NCBI RefSeq assembly: GCF_900105555.1
Contig: NZ_FNTZ01000001.1
Span: forward strand, 2,542,001-2,606,000
Length of the DNA stretch: 64,000 bases
Origin: Pseudomonas coleopterorum
Lineage (GTDB): Bacteria; Pseudomonadota; Gammaproteobacteria; Pseudomonadales; Pseudomonadaceae
Direction: 5' to 3'
Below, piece after piece: positions 1 to 9,480 of the stretch. Every line of letters begins with the position of its first letter. The stretch's first letter is position 1. A model generated the notes under the pieces. The model did not search any database. It saw nothing but the letters and a program-made list of their open reading frames with translations, and was not told the origin of the DNA. A program made the translations under genes and the position numbers.

Positions 1-681
1 CTTGTAGACCAGCACATTGTGGTAGGCGGTGACGATGGGATACATCGGGTTGATGTCCAGCGTGCCTTTCAGGTAGTCGGGCACGATGTTGACCGAATAG
101 ACGATGGGCGTGAACCAGAACCACACCTGCAAGATGATCGGAACCACTTGCCCGATGTCGCGCAGGAACACGTTCAATACGCCCAGCACCAGACCAATAC
201 CAATGGCCAGTGCCACCACGGCAAACGTCAGGGGGATGAGCCAGAACATCTGGATATTGGGCGAGTGCCCCAACACCGCGAAGATGATCAGCACTGCGCC
301 AAACAGCAGCAGGTTGTTCAGCAGGCACGAGCCCACGACGATGACGGGCAACGCAATACGCGGAAAGCGCATCTTCTTCATCAGGTTGCCCTGCTCGATG
401 AACACCGTCAGGCAGCGCCCGACGATCTCCGCGAACAGGTTCCAGGCCAGGATCCCGGCAATCAGATACAGCGCGTAGGCGTACTTGTTGTCGATGCCCG
501 GCAAGCGGGCGCCGAGCACGTTCGACAGGATGAGCGCGTAGATAGCGACCTGGGCCAGGGGATGAATGATCATCCAGAGGCCACCGAGTTTGCTGCGCGC
601 AAAGCGCGCGACGAACTCGTTCTTGATGGAGGTGACGATGAAGCCTCTGTAGTCCCAGATGCCTCTTAACATGCCAAACAT
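1..681 (-). CDS. wzm: ABC-2 type polysaccharide export permease (Wzm-like), C-terminus beyond the window
   Basis: Membrane subunit of an ABC exporter that would carry a lipid-linked polysaccharide across the inner membrane. I read 227 codons without a stop, from ATG at 681 to the window edge. The protein has an amphipathic N-terminus (MFGMLRGIWDYRGF), the family-typical stretch FARSKLGGLW, and several hydrophobic spans; the motif NVFLRDIGQ lies in the second half. AGGA sits 5 nt before the chosen ATG; the in-frame ATG three codons later has no such site. The gene begins 2 nt after the phosphomannomutase stop, so it is in one operon with the GDP-mannose genes. That pairing is known for ABC-exported D-rhamnan/mannan O-chains such as the P. 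aeruginosa A-band cluster. The ATPase (Wzt) is expected next, outside the window. The symbol is inferred from family and context. Confidence 0.85.
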   Translation of the reverse strand, partial: MFGMLRGIWDYRGFIVTSIKNEFVARFARSKLGGLWMIIHPLAQVAIYALILSNVLGARLPGIDNKYAYALYLIAGILAWNLFAEIVGRCLTVFIEQGNLMKKMRFPRIALPVIVVGSCLLNNLLLFGAVLIIFAVLGHSPNIQMFWLIPLTFAVVALAIGIGLVLGVLNVFLRDIGQVVPIILQVWFWFTPIVYSVNIVPDYLKGTLDINPMYPIVTAYHNVLVYK

Positions 682-683
682 AA

Positions 684-2045
684 TTATCCTTTGATCAAAC
701 GCTCAATCTCAGCGACACGCTGAGCCACCAATTCTTCGCTGCCGCGGCTTTCCACGTTCAGGCGCAGCAATGGCTCGGTGTTCGAACCCCGCAGGCTGAA
801 GCGCCAGTCGGCGAACTCGACGCTGATGCCGTCGGTACGGTCGACGCTGGGGTTCTGGGCGGTGTAGAACGCCAGGATCTTCTCGATGGAGCCTTTAACG
901 TCGGCGACTTCGTAGTTGATCTCGCCGCTGCACGGGAACGCTGCGATGCGCTCGTCCACCAGTTGGGCCAGGGTCTTGCCGGTGACGCTCATCAACTCGG
1001 CGACCAGCAGCCACGGGATATTGCCGCTGTCGCAGTAGGCGAAGTCGCGGAAATAATGGTGGGCGCTCATCTCGCCGCCGTACACGGCGTCTTCGGCGCG
1101 CATGCGCTCCTTGATGAAGGCGTGGCCGGTCTTGCTCTGGATGGCAACGCCGCCGGCGGCCTCGACCTGTTCGATGGTATTCCAGGTCAGGCGCGGGTCG
1201 TGGATGATCTTGCTGCCGGGGTGCTTCTTCAGCAGCATTTCAGCCAACAGACCGACGAGGTAGTAACCCTCGATGAAGCGGCCCTTGTCGTCGAAGAAGA
1301 AGCAACGGTCGAAGTCGCCGTCCCAGGCGATACCCATGTCGGCGCCGTTTTCCAGCAAGGCCTTGCGGGTCAGCTCGCGGTTCTCCGGCAGCAGCGGGTT
1401 GGGCACGCCGTTGGGGAAGTTGCCGTCTGGCTCGCCGTTAATGACGATCAGTTCCAGTGGAAGCTTGGCTTTGAGCAGCTCGATGGTCGGGCCGACTGCG
1501 CCGTTACCCGGATCGGCCAGGACCTTGAGCGGCTTGAGCGATTTGACGTCGATGTAGGTGAGCAGGTGCTCGATGTAGGCGCTCTTGTCGAACACTTCGC
1601 GAACGTGGCCTGCAGTGGCTGCCTTGTCGTCGAAGTTACCGGCTTCCACGCGGGCGCGAATGGCATCGAGGCCCGTGTCGCCGCTGATCGGCTTGGAGTG
1701 CTCGCGCACCAGTTTCATGCCGTTGTAACCCTTGGGGTTATGGCTGGCGGTGATCATGATGCCGCCATCGGCCTTGAGGTGGCTGGTGGCGAAGTAGACT
1801 TCTTCGGTGCCGCACAGGCCCAGGTCGAGTACATCGGCGCCCGCCTCGGTGAGGCCCTTGATCAGGGCAGCGGCCAGGCCTGGGCTTTCCAGGCGCATGT
1901 CGCGACCGACCACATAGGCCTTGCCATGCAGCTCGGACACCAGCGCACGACCGATACGGTAGGCGATGTCGTCATTGAGGTCGGCGGGAACCTGGCCGCG
2001 GATGTCGTAGGCCTTGAAGCAACGGGTCTGAAGAGGGGGATACAT
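684..2045 (-). CDS. cpsG: phosphomannomutase (CpsG/ManB type)
   Basis: Interconverts mannose-6-phosphate and mannose-1-phosphate, the step before GDP-mannose. The 453 residues show the alpha-D-phosphohexomutase signatures in order: FKAYDIRG near the N-terminus, the phosphoserine loop [11 protein letters not shown] (serine near residue 101), the metal loop DGDFDRC, the sugar-binding [12 protein letters not shown], and the phosphate-binding GSNTEP near the C-terminus. It resembles E. coli CpsG far more than P. aeruginosa AlgC. The frame stays open to 2078, but family proteins start just before CFKAYDIRG, so I use the ATG at 2045 although its ribosome site is weak. It lies between manC upstream and the export permease downstream. 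Confidence 0.93.
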   Translation of the reverse strand: MYPPLQTRCFKAYDIRGQVPADLNDDIAYRIGRALVSELHGKAYVVGRDMRLESPGLAAALIKGLTEAGADVLDLGLCGTEEVYFATSHLKADGGIMITASHNPKGYNGMKLVREHSKPISGDTGLDAIRARVEAGNFDDKAATAGHVREVFDKSAYIEHLLTYIDVKSLKPLKVLADPGNGAVGPTIELLKAKLPLELIVINGEPDGNFPNGVPNPLLPENRELTRKALLENGADMGIAWDGDFDRCFFFDDKGRFIEGYYLVGLLAEMLLKKHPGSKIIHDPRLTWNTIEQVEAAGGVAIQSKTGHAFIKERMRAEDAVYGGEMSAHHYFRDFAYCDSGNIPWLLVAELMSVTGKTLAQLVDERIAAFPCSGEINYEVADVKGSIEKILAFYTAQNPSVDRTDGISVEFADWRFSLRGSNTEPLLRLNVESRGSEELVAQRVAEIERLIKG

Positions 2046-2186
2046 GGCAATCGCTCGCTCTATGTGGCCGACGCGCAATCGGTGCGGACGTCGGTAGATT
2101 GGACGGTCGCTGACGAACGACCAGCACGATTCGGCCCCTGCGCGTGTTTTTCGAACACGGGCAGAGGCCGAGGCGGAAGATGTCGG

Positions 2187-3632
2187 TCAGGCCTTGTCAA
2201 CGCGGCCGTAGACGTCTTCGAAACGGACGATGTCGTCCTCACCGAGGTAGTCGCCGCTCTGCACTTCGATCAGGACCAGATCGATCACGCCCGGGTTTTT
2301 CAGGCGATGCTGGTGGCCGGCACGAATGAAGGTCGACTCGTTGGTGTTGAGCATCAGTTCACGGTCGTCGTTGACCACGACAGCCATGCCGCTGACCACG
2401 ATCCAGTGCTCGCTGCGGTGGTGGTGCATCTGCAGCGACAGCGACGCCTGTGGCTTGACCACGATGCGCTTGATCTTGAAGCGCTCGCCCTCTTCCAGGG
2501 TGGTGTAGGTACCCCAGGGACGGTGCACGGTGCGGTGCAGCTTGTGCAGGTGGTGACCGTTGGCCTTGAGCTGGCCGACGATGTGCTTGACGTCCTGGCA
2601 GTGATCCTTGTGGCTGATCATCAGCGCGTCCGGAGTGTCGATGACCAGCAGGTCGTCGACGCCGACCAGCGCGGTCAGGCGGTCTTCGCTGTGGACGAAG
2701 TTGTTGCGGGCATTGTGCGACAGCACTTCGCCTTCGAAACGATTGCCCTGTGCGTCGGCGTCAGTCAGTTCGCTGACCGCGTTCCACGAACCGATGTCGC
2801 TCCAGCCGATGTCACACGGCACGGTAGCGACCTTGTCCGAACGCTCCATCAGCGCGTAGTCGACCGAGATGTCCGGGACCTGGGCAAACGCATCGGCGTC
2901 CAGCGCCAGGCAGCGATAGTTCGGCGCTTCGCTCAGACGCGAGGCTTCCTTGACGGCCACGGCGGCGGCCAGCACGTCCGGCGCATGTTTCTTCAGTTCT
3001 TCGAGGACGGTGCCGACCTTGAAGCAGAACATGCCCGAGTTCCAGAAGTAGTTGCCGGCGGCGACGTAGCCCTTCGCGGTTTCCAGGTCTGGCTTCTCGA
3101 CGAAACGGGCGACTTTCAAGGTGCCGTCCAGGCCGGTGCCAACGCCGGCTTCGATGTAGCCGAAGCCGGTTTCAGGGTATTGAGGCTGAATGCCGAAGGT
3201 GACCAGCCAGCCGTCGGCCGACAGTTTCACAGCCTTGGCGACAGCGGCGGAAAAGGCGTCTTCGTTCTGGATCAGGTGGTCGGCGGCCAGGACCAGCATG
3301 TGGGCATCGGGGCCGTGGGAATCATTGAGTTGCAGTGCGGCCATGGCGACGGCGGCTGCGGTGTTGCGGCCGAAGGGCTCGAGGATGAAGCCCTGGGCGT
3401 GGCCAGTCTTGTTGACGGTGCGGTATTCGTCTTCGGTCTTGAACAGCAGTTCGCGGTTGGTGACGGTCAGCACTTCGGACACGCCTTCGAGCTTGGCGGC
3501 GCGCAGAAAGGTTTTTTGAATCAGGTTCTGGCCGTCGGGCAGTGCCATGAATGGCTTGGGATGGGCCTCGCGGGACACGGGCCACAACCGGCTGCCAACG
3601 CCGCCGGAAAGAATAACGGGGATCAGGTTCAT
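2187..3632 (-). CDS. manC: bifunctional mannose-1-phosphate guanylyltransferase / mannose-6-phosphate isomerase
   Basis: Makes GDP-mannose from mannose-1-phosphate and GTP. The type II enzyme also isomerises fructose-6-phosphate to mannose-6-phosphate. The 481 residues match the bifunctional family in length. The N-terminal nucleotidyltransferase starts with the pyrophosphorylase signature GGVGSRLWPVSREAHPKPF at about residues 10-28. FVEKP is near the middle, and the C-terminal cupin isomerase domain carries QMHHHRSEHW. ATG 3632 is chosen because the protein then begins MNLIPVILSGG as usual and AGGA lies about 10 nt upstream; the frame is open further upstream but without family similarity. 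Followed by cpsG and the export permease. AlgA and WbpW are close relatives; context favours the WbpW role. Confidence 0.93.
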   Translation of the reverse strand: MNLIPVILSGGVGSRLWPVSREAHPKPFMALPDGQNLIQKTFLRAAKLEGVSEVLTVTNRELLFKTEDEYRTVNKTGHAQGFILEPFGRNTAAAVAMAALQLNDSHGPDAHMLVLAADHLIQNEDAFSAAVAKAVKLSADGWLVTFGIQPQYPETGFGYIEAGVGTGLDGTLKVARFVEKPDLETAKGYVAAGNYFWNSGMFCFKVGTVLEELKKHAPDVLAAAVAVKEASRLSEAPNYRCLALDADAFAQVPDISVDYALMERSDKVATVPCDIGWSDIGSWNAVSELTDADAQGNRFEGEVLSHNARNNFVHSEDRLTALVGVDDLLVIDTPDALMISHKDHCQDVKHIVGQLKANGHHLHKLHRTVHRPWGTYTTLEEGERFKIKRIVVKPQASLSLQMHHHRSEHWIVVSGMAVVVNDDRELMLNTNESTFIRAGHQHRLKNPGVIDLVLIEVQSGDYLGEDDIVRFEDVYGRVDKA

Positions 3633-3831
3633 GCGTATTGGATCCTTTGTTTGCCGGTGTAGCGGCACTGTGAAATCAATCTGTAGACCGTCTGCACAAG
3701 GGTAGAACACCCCTGCGCATCGAAGATCTGGCGGCTCCCTGCGCCGCAGACAACATATACGTCAAACCCCTAAAACCGCTCGCTGCTGATGAGTCAAGGA
3801 AGTGGCGGCTAGAATATCAGGAAATCCGGGG

Positions 3832-3856
3832 CCAAGCGCAAATCGTTCGCGCTTGG
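3832..3856 (-). terminator. hairpin 3' of rmlD
   Basis: Inverted repeat CCAAGCGC-N9-GCGCTTGG beginning 33 nt after the rmlD stop. It lacks a strong U-run, so it may be a weak terminator or only a 3'-end structure. It would separate rmlBD transcripts from manC. The rest of the 256-nt gap shows no other clear signal. Confidence 0.35.
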
Positions 3857-3888
3857 ACAGCTGACCTGGCACGGTAGTTCAGCGACCA

Positions 3889-4785
3889 TCACTTGGTGCT
3901 GATTTCTGCCAGCATGCGTCTCACGCCCAGTTCCCAATGGGGCAGCTCCAGACCGAAACGCTCGGTCAATTTGCTGGTATCGAGCCGCGAGTTCAGTGGA
4001 CGTCGGGCGGGCGTCGGGTAGGCGCTGGTGGGAATGGCGTCGACCGTTTCCACAGCCAGCTTCGTGCCCTGGCTGCGAGCGTTTTCGATGACCAGTTTGG
4101 CGAATGCGTGCCAGGATGTTTCACCACTGGCCGCCAGGTGATAGGTGCCTGCCAGGTCGGGTTGGGCGAGCGCCTTGGGAATCGCATGGGCCACGACATC
4201 GGCCAGCAGCTCGGCGCCGGTGGGTGCGCCGATCTGGTCACTGATGACGCTGAGGCTCTTGCGATCCTTGGCCAGGCGCAGCATGGTCTTGGCGAAATTG
4301 TTGCCGCGCGGGGCATAGACCCAACTGGTGCGGAAGATCAGGTGCTTGCAGCCGGAGTGGCGAATCGCTTCCTCGCCGGCCAGCTTGCTGGCACCGTAAT
4401 AGTTGACCGGCGCCGTGGTGTCGCTTTCGCGCCAAGGCTGGTCGCCGCTGCCATCGAACACGTAGTCGGTGGAGTAATGCACCAGCCAGGCGTCCAGGCC
4501 TAGTGCTTCACGGGCGAGCACGGCGCTGGCTTGGTGGTTGATCAAGTCAGCGGCTTGTTTCTCACTTTCGGCCTTGTCCACGGCGGTATAAGCGGCGGCG
4601 TTGACGATCACGTTCGGCGCGATGCGTCGTACCGTCTCAGCCAAGCCTTCAAGTGCCGCCAGGTCTCCGCAGAGACCGGCTTCATCGATGTTCCTGCCCA
4701 GCGCGACTACCTTGCCCAGCGGCGCCAACGCACGCTGCAGCTCCCAACCCACCTGACCGTTCTTACCCAGGAGCAATATTTTCAC
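3889..4785 (-). CDS. rmlD: dTDP-4-dehydrorhamnose reductase
   Basis: NAD(P)H-dependent reductase giving dTDP-L-rhamnose, the last step of the rhamnose precursor pathway. The protein is 298 residues, normal for RmlD/RfbD. It begins [16 protein letters not shown], a Rossmann GxxGxxG variant. It carries [12 protein letters not shown], a [11 protein letters not shown] segment with the catalytic YxxxK pair, and [14 protein letters not shown]. The start codon overlaps the rmlB stop by four bases (ATGA), so the two are translationally coupled. No rmlA or rmlC lies in the window. Confidence 0.95.
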   Translation of the reverse strand: MKILLLGKNGQVGWELQRALAPLGKVVALGRNIDEAGLCGDLAALEGLAETVRRIAPNVIVNAAAYTAVDKAESEKQAADLINHQASAVLAREALGLDAWLVHYSTDYVFDGSGDQPWRESDTTAPVNYYGASKLAGEEAIRHSGCKHLIFRTSWVYAPRGNNFAKTMLRLAKDRKSLSVISDQIGAPTGAELLADVVAHAIPKALAQPDLAGTYHLAASGETSWHAFAKLVIENARSQGTKLAVETVDAIPTSAYPTPARRPLNSRLDTSKLTERFGLELPHWELGVRRMLAEISTK

Positions 4786-5867
4786 AGTTCACGCCCTTGA
4801 TAATTCGTATCGATCCATTGCTGGTAGGCGCCGCTCTTCACGCGGTTCACCCATTCGGGATTATCCAGATACCACTGCACGGTCTTGCGGATACCGGACT
4901 CGAACGTTTCTACCGGCGTCCAGCCCAGCTCGCGCTGGATCTTGCTGGCGTCGATGGCGTAGCGAACGTCATGGCCGGGACGGTCTTGTACATGGGTGAT
5001 CAATTGCGCATGCGGACGGTGGGGAGACTGCGGGCAGAGCTCGTCGAGCAGGGCGCAGACCGTGTGCACGACTTCGATGTTCTGTTTTTCGTTGTGACCG
5101 CCGATGTTGTAGGTCTCCCCTACTTCGCCTTCGGTCACCACTTGATACAGAGCCCGTGCGTGGTCTTCGACATACAGCCAGTCGCGAATTTGATTACCTT
5201 TGCCATAAATGGGCAGCGCCTTGCCTTCCAGGGCATTGAGGATGATCAGCGGAATGAGTTTTTCCGGGAAATGGCACGGCCCATAGTTGTTCGAACAGTT
5301 GGTGACCAGCGTCGGCAACCCGTAGGTGCGCTGCCAGGCGCGGACCAGGTGATCGGAGCTGGCCTTGCTCGCTGAATATGGCGAGCTCGGCTGGTACGGT
5401 GTGGTTTCGGTGAATAGGTCTTCGGGGCCTTCGAGGTCGCCATACACTTCATCGGTTGAGATGTGGTGGAAGCGAAAGGCCGCCTGCTGTTCGGCATCGA
5501 GCTGCGACCAGTACTGGCGCGCGGCCTCGAGCAGTGTGTAGGTACCGATGACGTTGGTTTCAACGAACGCCGCAGGCCCGGTGATCGAGCGATCGACATG
5601 GGATTCGGCGGCCAGGTGCATGACGCGGTCGGGCCGATGTTCGGCGAACACCCGATCCATTTGTGCCCGGTCGCAGATGTCGACGTGCTCGAAGGCGTAG
5701 CGCGAGGTGCGCTCGCTGCCCATGAGGGAATCCAGATTGCCGGCGTAGGTCAGTTTATCGACATTGACCACCGCGTCGTCGGTATTCGCCAGGATATGGC
5801 GAATGACTGCCGAGCCAATGAAGCCTGCACCACCGGTTACAAGGATTTTCACGTTAAACAACACCAT
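4782..5867 (-). CDS. rmlB: dTDP-glucose 4,6-dehydratase
   Basis: Converts dTDP-glucose to dTDP-4-keto-6-deoxyglucose, using bound NAD+. The extended SDR fold is evident: [12 protein letters not shown] at the N-terminus, [21 protein letters not shown] (the active-site Asp-Glu pair) and [10 protein letters not shown] with the catalytic YxxxK, then [15 protein letters not shown]. Length is 361 residues from the ATG. Start choice is uncertain: TTG 5870, ATG 5867 and GTG 5852 are all in frame and none has a clear ribosome site; GTG 5852 would give the most family-like beginning (VKILVTGG). First gene of an rmlB-rmlD pair. Confidence 0.93.
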   Translation of the reverse strand: MVLFNVKILVTGGAGFIGSAVIRHILANTDDAVVNVDKLTYAGNLDSLMGSERTSRYAFEHVDICDRAQMDRVFAEHRPDRVMHLAAESHVDRSITGPAAFVETNVIGTYTLLEAARQYWSQLDAEQQAAFRFHHISTDEVYGDLEGPEDLFTETTPYQPSSPYSASKASSDHLVRAWQRTYGLPTLVTNCSNNYGPCHFPEKLIPLIILNALEGKALPIYGKGNQIRDWLYVEDHARALYQVVTEGEVGETYNIGGHNEKQNIEVVHTVCALLDELCPQSPHRPHAQLITHVQDRPGHDVRYAIDASKIQRELGWTPVETFESGIRKTVQWYLDNPEWVNRVKSGAYQQWIDTNYQGREL

Positions 5868-6224
5868 CAAGTGGAGGAAAGGACGCGCTGCATCGATTCA
5901 GGACGCGTCTGTCGTAGGCGAACCCGCGCGAAGCCAGATGATACCAAACCACCCAAGGCGTGTCCGCACAGGACATGCAGGCCGCCAGCCAGGTCTGTAA
6001 CGTGGCTTGAACAGACTGGCGAAAAAGATGTTACTGGAGGTAACTAGCATAGCTCGGAATGAGCATTGCAGCTTCGCAGTCGAATTTCGCGAGGCTATTG
6101 ACAACGTCCTCCGCGCTTTCGTGAATCTCAGTTCCGTTGATCTGACGAAAGGTACGTCCCGCGCCTGGATAGGCGAGCTGACAGAAAAGGTTATAGTGCC
6201 GGCCTCGCACAAGGAGTGACGGAT
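5868..6224. other. intergenic region between rmlB and a divergent lipoprotein gene
   Basis: About 357 bases without a convincing gene. It holds the putative rmlB promoter (5938-5966) and the ribosome site of the lipoprotein gene. TATAGT at 6192-6197 could be a -10 element for the plus-strand gene but has no good -35 partner. Short open frames here have no family resemblance. Confidence 0.5.
5938..5966 (-). promoter_or_regulatory. putative sigma-70 promoter of rmlBD
   Basis: Read on the minus strand: CGGACA (5966-5961), a 17-nt spacer, then TATCAT (5943-5938), about 70 nt before the rmlB start. Four of six -35 positions and five of six -10 positions match consensus. Predicted by eye only. Confidence 0.35.
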
Positions 6225-6554
6225 ATGAAAGTGTTGGCAGGTATGGCTTTGGCGGCGTTGTTGACGGGTTGCGGCACCATCAATACGGTATTTCGCGACG
6301 ACGTGGTGACCAGTGACAATCTCAAGGAAGCGGAATCGTTCTGCGGCGCCGTGCCTCGGGTTTACAGCGGTGTGGTCTATAACTTCTGCCTGCTCAATGG
6401 CAAGGAACCAAGGCCTGGTCGAATCAGCACCGGGCCGCAGATGGGTTTCGTGGCGGTGGACATGGCCATCTCTGCCTTCACCGATACGTTGATGCTGCCT
6501 TATACGCTGTACCGGCAGCACAATGATGGCAGCATCGAGGTGGTAGGCGGCTGA
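6225..6554 (+). CDS. small lipoprotein, YceK/YidQ-like
   Basis: A 109-residue exported lipoprotein of unknown function. The N-terminus MKVLAGMALAALLTGC-GT is a lipoprotein signal peptide with lipobox LTGC (Cys at position 16). The mature part contains DVVTSDNL and ends with a segment like YceK/YidQ proteins: MAISAFTDTLMLPYTLYRQ. ATG 6225 is preceded by AAGGAG at 8 nt spacing; the GTG at 6216 lies between that site and the ATG and is not favoured. It stands alone, convergent with the PhzF-like gene 18 nt downstream. YceK/YidQ similarity is from memory of the family. Confidence 0.75.
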   Translation: MKVLAGMALAALLTGCGTINTVFRDDVVTSDNLKEAESFCGAVPRVYSGVVYNFCLLNGKEPRPGRISTGPQMGFVAVDMAISAFTDTLMLPYTLYRQHNDGSIEVVGG

Positions 6555-6572
6555 CTGTCATTCTGGCGACGG

Positions 6573-7451
6573 CTAGGGATTGAGGAAGCCGTCGAGGCAG
6601 GTGACGCAGGCACCGGCAACCTTGATCGACTGGTCGGTGATCGACAGCTGCAGCTTGCCGGCGCGACCCAGCGCGGCGCCTTGGGCGACCCGCAGGTGCG
6701 AGCCCAGCGAAGAGGTCTGGCCGGTGGCACGGATGAAGGCAGCGACCGCCCCGCTGCCGCTGCCACAGGCGGCGTCTTCGGTGATGCCGCAGGTGGGCGC
6801 GAACGTGCGGACTTCGATATGCTCGTTGCTCCCATCAGGGTGCGGACCGAAGATCACCACACCGGTGGTGCTGGTACGGTGATCGTTGATGGCCATGCGC
6901 GCCAGGTCGGGTATCACCGCCAGCACAGTTTGCGCATCGCGCAGTTGCACCACCAGCCATCGCGGACCCACGGTCACGAAGCACGGCCGGCGGTCGCGCA
7001 CCACGCTTACGCCGAGCACGGCCTGCAACTCGCGATGATCGCTGTCGTTGACCGGCTGGATCGTTGCCGGTGGCAGTTCGAAGGTGATCAGTTGCGAGCC
7101 GTCGGGGCCGCGTGCGATGTCGACATCGATCAGGCCTGCGATGCATTCCTGCACCAGCTTGCCGTTGCGAGGCTCGATGAGCCCGGCTTCGATCAGGGCA
7201 TGGGCGCTGCCGATGGTGGCATGGCCGGCGAACGGCAACTCGGAGTTGGGCGTGAAGATGCGCAGCCGGTAGTCGGCGTCGGGATGCGTGGCGGGAAGTA
7301 CGAAGGTGGTTTCGGAGAGGTTGTTCCAGTGGGCGATCTGCTGCATCTGCTCGCGCGTCAGGCTTTCGGCCTGCAGGACGACCGCCAGAGGGTTGCCCTT
7401 GAATCGCTGGGTGGTGAAGACGTCGACGTGCTTGAACGCTAAGCGGTGCAT
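6573..7451 (-). CDS. PhzF family isomerase-like protein
   Basis: A 292-residue protein of the PhzF / diaminopimelate-epimerase fold. The hallmark opening is FKHVDVFTTQRFKGNPLAVVL. The conserved acid lies in NLSETTFVL (Glu near residue 47), followed by RIFTPNSELPFAGHATIGSAH. The second-half motif EDAACGSGSGA replaces the usual DPATGSA-type loop. Family members include the phenazine enzyme PhzF, but no phenazine genes are present, so the substrate is unknown. ATG 7451 gives the canonical start and has AGGG about 7 nt upstream; the open frame beyond it runs into REP-B DNA and is not coding. Confidence 0.85.
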   Translation of the reverse strand: MHRLAFKHVDVFTTQRFKGNPLAVVLQAESLTREQMQQIAHWNNLSETTFVLPATHPDADYRLRIFTPNSELPFAGHATIGSAHALIEAGLIEPRNGKLVQECIAGLIDVDIARGPDGSQLITFELPPATIQPVNDSDHRELQAVLGVSVVRDRRPCFVTVGPRWLVVQLRDAQTVLAVIPDLARMAINDHRTSTTGVVIFGPHPDGSNEHIEVRTFAPTCGITEDAACGSGSGAVAAFIRATGQTSSLGSHLRVAQGAALGRAGKLQLSITDQSIKVAGACVTCLDGFLNP

Positions 7452-7500
7452 GGTCGGCCCTGCAGATGGGTGTGTGGAGGCAGTGATAAGGCGATTTTCC

Positions 7501-7737
7501 GTAGCAGCGGCGCGAGCCGCGTCCGGTGGCGGCGCTTTTGTCCAGACCCGCCGCATGTACCGCCGACGCGGCTTGCGCCGCTGCTACAGGTTACAGATTG
7601 GCGCGGTCTTTGTAGCAGCGGCGCGAGCCGCGTCCGGTGGCGGCGCGGTAGTTCAGGCCCACCGCGTGTACCGCCGACGCGGCTTGCGCCGCTGCTACAG
7701 GTTACAGGTTCGCGCAGTCTTTGTAGCAGCGGCGCGG
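7501..7737. repeat. REP family B array, 111-bp period
   Basis: GTAGCAGCGGCGCGAGC starts at 7501, 7612 and 7723, an exact 111-bp spacing. Each full unit is an inverted pair: a forward REP-B arm, a spacer of about 40 bp, and the reverse arm (GCTTGCGCCGCTGCTAC), so each could fold into a long hairpin. The third copy is cut off after its first arm. The array sits between the PhzF-like start and the recR stop. Confidence 0.9.
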
Positions 7738-7751
7738 ATAGGGATGAGCTG

Positions 7752-8354
7752 TCAGAGCGTAATGGGTTTACGGCCGGCAAATGAATGGGCCAGGGTGCCG
7801 CCGTCCACCAGTTCCAGCTCACCGCCCAATGGAACACCGTGGGCAATGCGTGACGCGACCAGACCTTTTTTCGCCAACAGCTGCGCGATGTAGTGAGCGG
7901 TGGCTTCGCCTTCGACGGTTGGATTGGTGGCCAGAATGACTTCGACGAAGGTGCCCTGCTCGTCTATACGTGCCATCAGTTGCGGAATACCGATCGCTTC
8001 CGGCCCAAGCCCATCCAGAGGCGACAGATGCCCCTTGAGCACGAAGTAGCGGCCGCGGTAACCCGTTTGCTCTACAGCATAGACGTCCATCGGCCCTTCC
8101 ACCACGCACAGCAGTGTGTCGTCGCGGCGGGGGTCGGCGCATTGCGGGCAGAGTTCTTCTTCGGTAAGGGTACGGCACTGGCGGCAATGGCCGACGCCTT
8201 CCATGGCCTGGCTCAGCGCTTGGGCCAGGCGACTGCCGCCGCTGCGGTCGCGCTCGAGCAGCTGCAGAGCCATGCGCTGGGCGGATTTCTGACCGACGCC
8301 GGGCAAGGTGCGCAGACTATCGATCAGTTGGCGGATCAGTGGGCTGAAGCTCAT
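7752..8354 (-). CDS. recR: recombination mediator RecR
   Basis: Works with RecF/RecO to load RecA on gapped DNA. At 200 residues it has the family length. Order of elements: N-terminal helix-hairpin-helix region ([16 protein letters not shown]), C4 zinc finger with Cys 57, 60, 69 and 72 (CRQC...CPQC), and a TOPRIM domain beginning [15 protein letters not shown] with KGHLSPLDG and [15 protein letters not shown]. In many gamma-proteobacteria recR follows dnaX-ybaB directly. Here an oxidoreductase gene, a terminator and a 1.2-kb REP array lie between ybaB and recR. Confidence 0.97.
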   Translation of the reverse strand: MSFSPLIRQLIDSLRTLPGVGQKSAQRMALQLLERDRSGGSRLAQALSQAMEGVGHCRQCRTLTEEELCPQCADPRRDDTLLCVVEGPMDVYAVEQTGYRGRYFVLKGHLSPLDGLGPEAIGIPQLMARIDEQGTFVEVILATNPTVEGEATAHYIAQLLAKKGLVASRIAHGVPLGGELELVDGGTLAHSFAGRKPITL

Positions 8355-8419
8355 GGAAGGCGGCCTGAGGTGACGACGAGACGCGGTTTATACCCGCGCC
8401 TCTGGACCACGTCAAATGA

Positions 8420-9454
8420 TCAGACGTCGGAGACCTTGACCACCAGCTTGCCAAAGTTATGCCCCTGCAGCAGGCCAATGAAGGCCTCCGGTGCGCGCTC
8501 CAGGCCGTCAACCACATCTTCGCGGAACTTGATCTTGCCATCACGGACCCACGGCACCATGGCCGAGAAGAATTCGGCATGGCGATCGCCGAAGTCGTCG
8601 AACACGATGAAGCCCTGCATGCGGATGCGCTTGGTCAGCAGCATGCGCGGCAGCAGCGCGAAGCGATCCGGGCCTTCTGGCAGGTCGGTGGCGTTGTAAC
8701 CGGCGATGAGGCCACACACCGGAATGCGCGCGCGGGCGTTGAGCAACGGCATGACGGCATCAAAGACTTTGCCGCCGACGTTTTCGAAGTAGATGTCGAT
8801 ACCTTTGTCGCAGGCCTTGGCCAGGTCATCGGCGAAGGTATCGCTCTTGTGGTCGACGCAGGCGTCGAAGCCCAGTTCCTCAACGACATAGCGGCATTTG
8901 TCCGGACCACCAGCGATGCCAACGACCTTGAGGCCTTTGATCTTGCCGACCTGCCCTACCACCGAGCCGACAGCGCCGGAAGCCGCGGCGACCACGAGTG
9001 TTTCGCCTTCCTTGGGCTGGCCGATGTGGGTCAGGCCCATGTAGGCGGTCATGCCGGGCATGCCCAGTACGCCGAGCGCCATGGACGGGGTGGGGATGCC
9101 GGCAGGCAGCGGCGTGAGGTTGCTGCCATCGGAAATGCAGTGGGTTTGCCAGCCTGTCATGCCAACCACCAGATCGCCTTCACGGAATTTGGGGTGTTTG
9201 GACGTTTCCACACGACTGACGGTGCCGCCGGTCATGACTTCGTCGATCTCAACCGGGGCAGCGTAGGACGGCGCGTCACTCATCCGGCCACGCATGTAGG
9301 GGTCCAGAGACAGATACAGGGTGCGCAGCAGGACTTGGCCATCTTCGAGATCCGGCAAGGCTTCGCGCTCCAGGCGGAAATTCTCTGGCGTGGGTGCACC
9401 GGTCGGGCGGGAAGCCAGGACGAAGCGCTGGTTGAGGGTCAGGTCTTGAGACAT
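8420..9454 (-). CDS. zinc-independent medium-chain NADPH oxidoreductase (CurA-like)
   Basis: A 344-residue MDR-superfamily reductase of the leukotriene B4 12-hydroxydehydrogenase / curcumin reductase group, which saturates activated C=C bonds with NADPH. It begins MSQDLTLNQRFVLASRPTG. It carries LSLDPYMRGRM, the nucleotide-binding run AAASGAVGSVVGQ, and YFENVGG near residue 250; zinc-ligand cysteines are absent. ATG 9454 has AAGGA about 10 nt upstream; the longer open frame is less family-like. It is 65 nt upstream of recR on the same strand. The physiological substrate cannot be read from sequence. Confidence 0.88.
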   Translation of the reverse strand: MSQDLTLNQRFVLASRPTGAPTPENFRLEREALPDLEDGQVLLRTLYLSLDPYMRGRMSDAPSYAAPVEIDEVMTGGTVSRVETSKHPKFREGDLVVGMTGWQTHCISDGSNLTPLPAGIPTPSMALGVLGMPGMTAYMGLTHIGQPKEGETLVVAAASGAVGSVVGQVGKIKGLKVVGIAGGPDKCRYVVEELGFDACVDHKSDTFADDLAKACDKGIDIYFENVGGKVFDAVMPLLNARARIPVCGLIAGYNATDLPEGPDRFALLPRMLLTKRIRMQGFIVFDDFGDRHAEFFSAMVPWVRDGKIKFREDVVDGLERAPEAFIGLLQGHNFGKLVVKVSDV

Positions 9455-9480
9455 TGCGGGGTATTCCTTGAGCAAGTGGC

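Noticed and set aside
54..669. Plus-strand open frames at 19-669 and 104-478
   Set aside because: They are opposite the ABC-2 permease, whose membrane-protein sequence is clear on the minus strand.
963..3662. 899-codon plus-strand open frame opposite cpsG and manC
   Set aside because: It is antisense to two well-recognised genes and has low-complexity Val/Gln/His-rich sequence with no family motifs; it reflects GC-rich codon use on the other strand.
6088..6116. TTGACA at about 6094 as a promoter for the lipoprotein gene
   Set aside because: The hexamer 17 nt downstream (GTGAAT) matches only half of the -10 consensus, and the site is over 100 nt from the gene.
6007..6219. 70-codon plus-strand frame upstream of the lipoprotein gene
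   Set aside because: No ribosome site, no recognisable composition, and it overlaps the likely leader of the lipoprotein gene.
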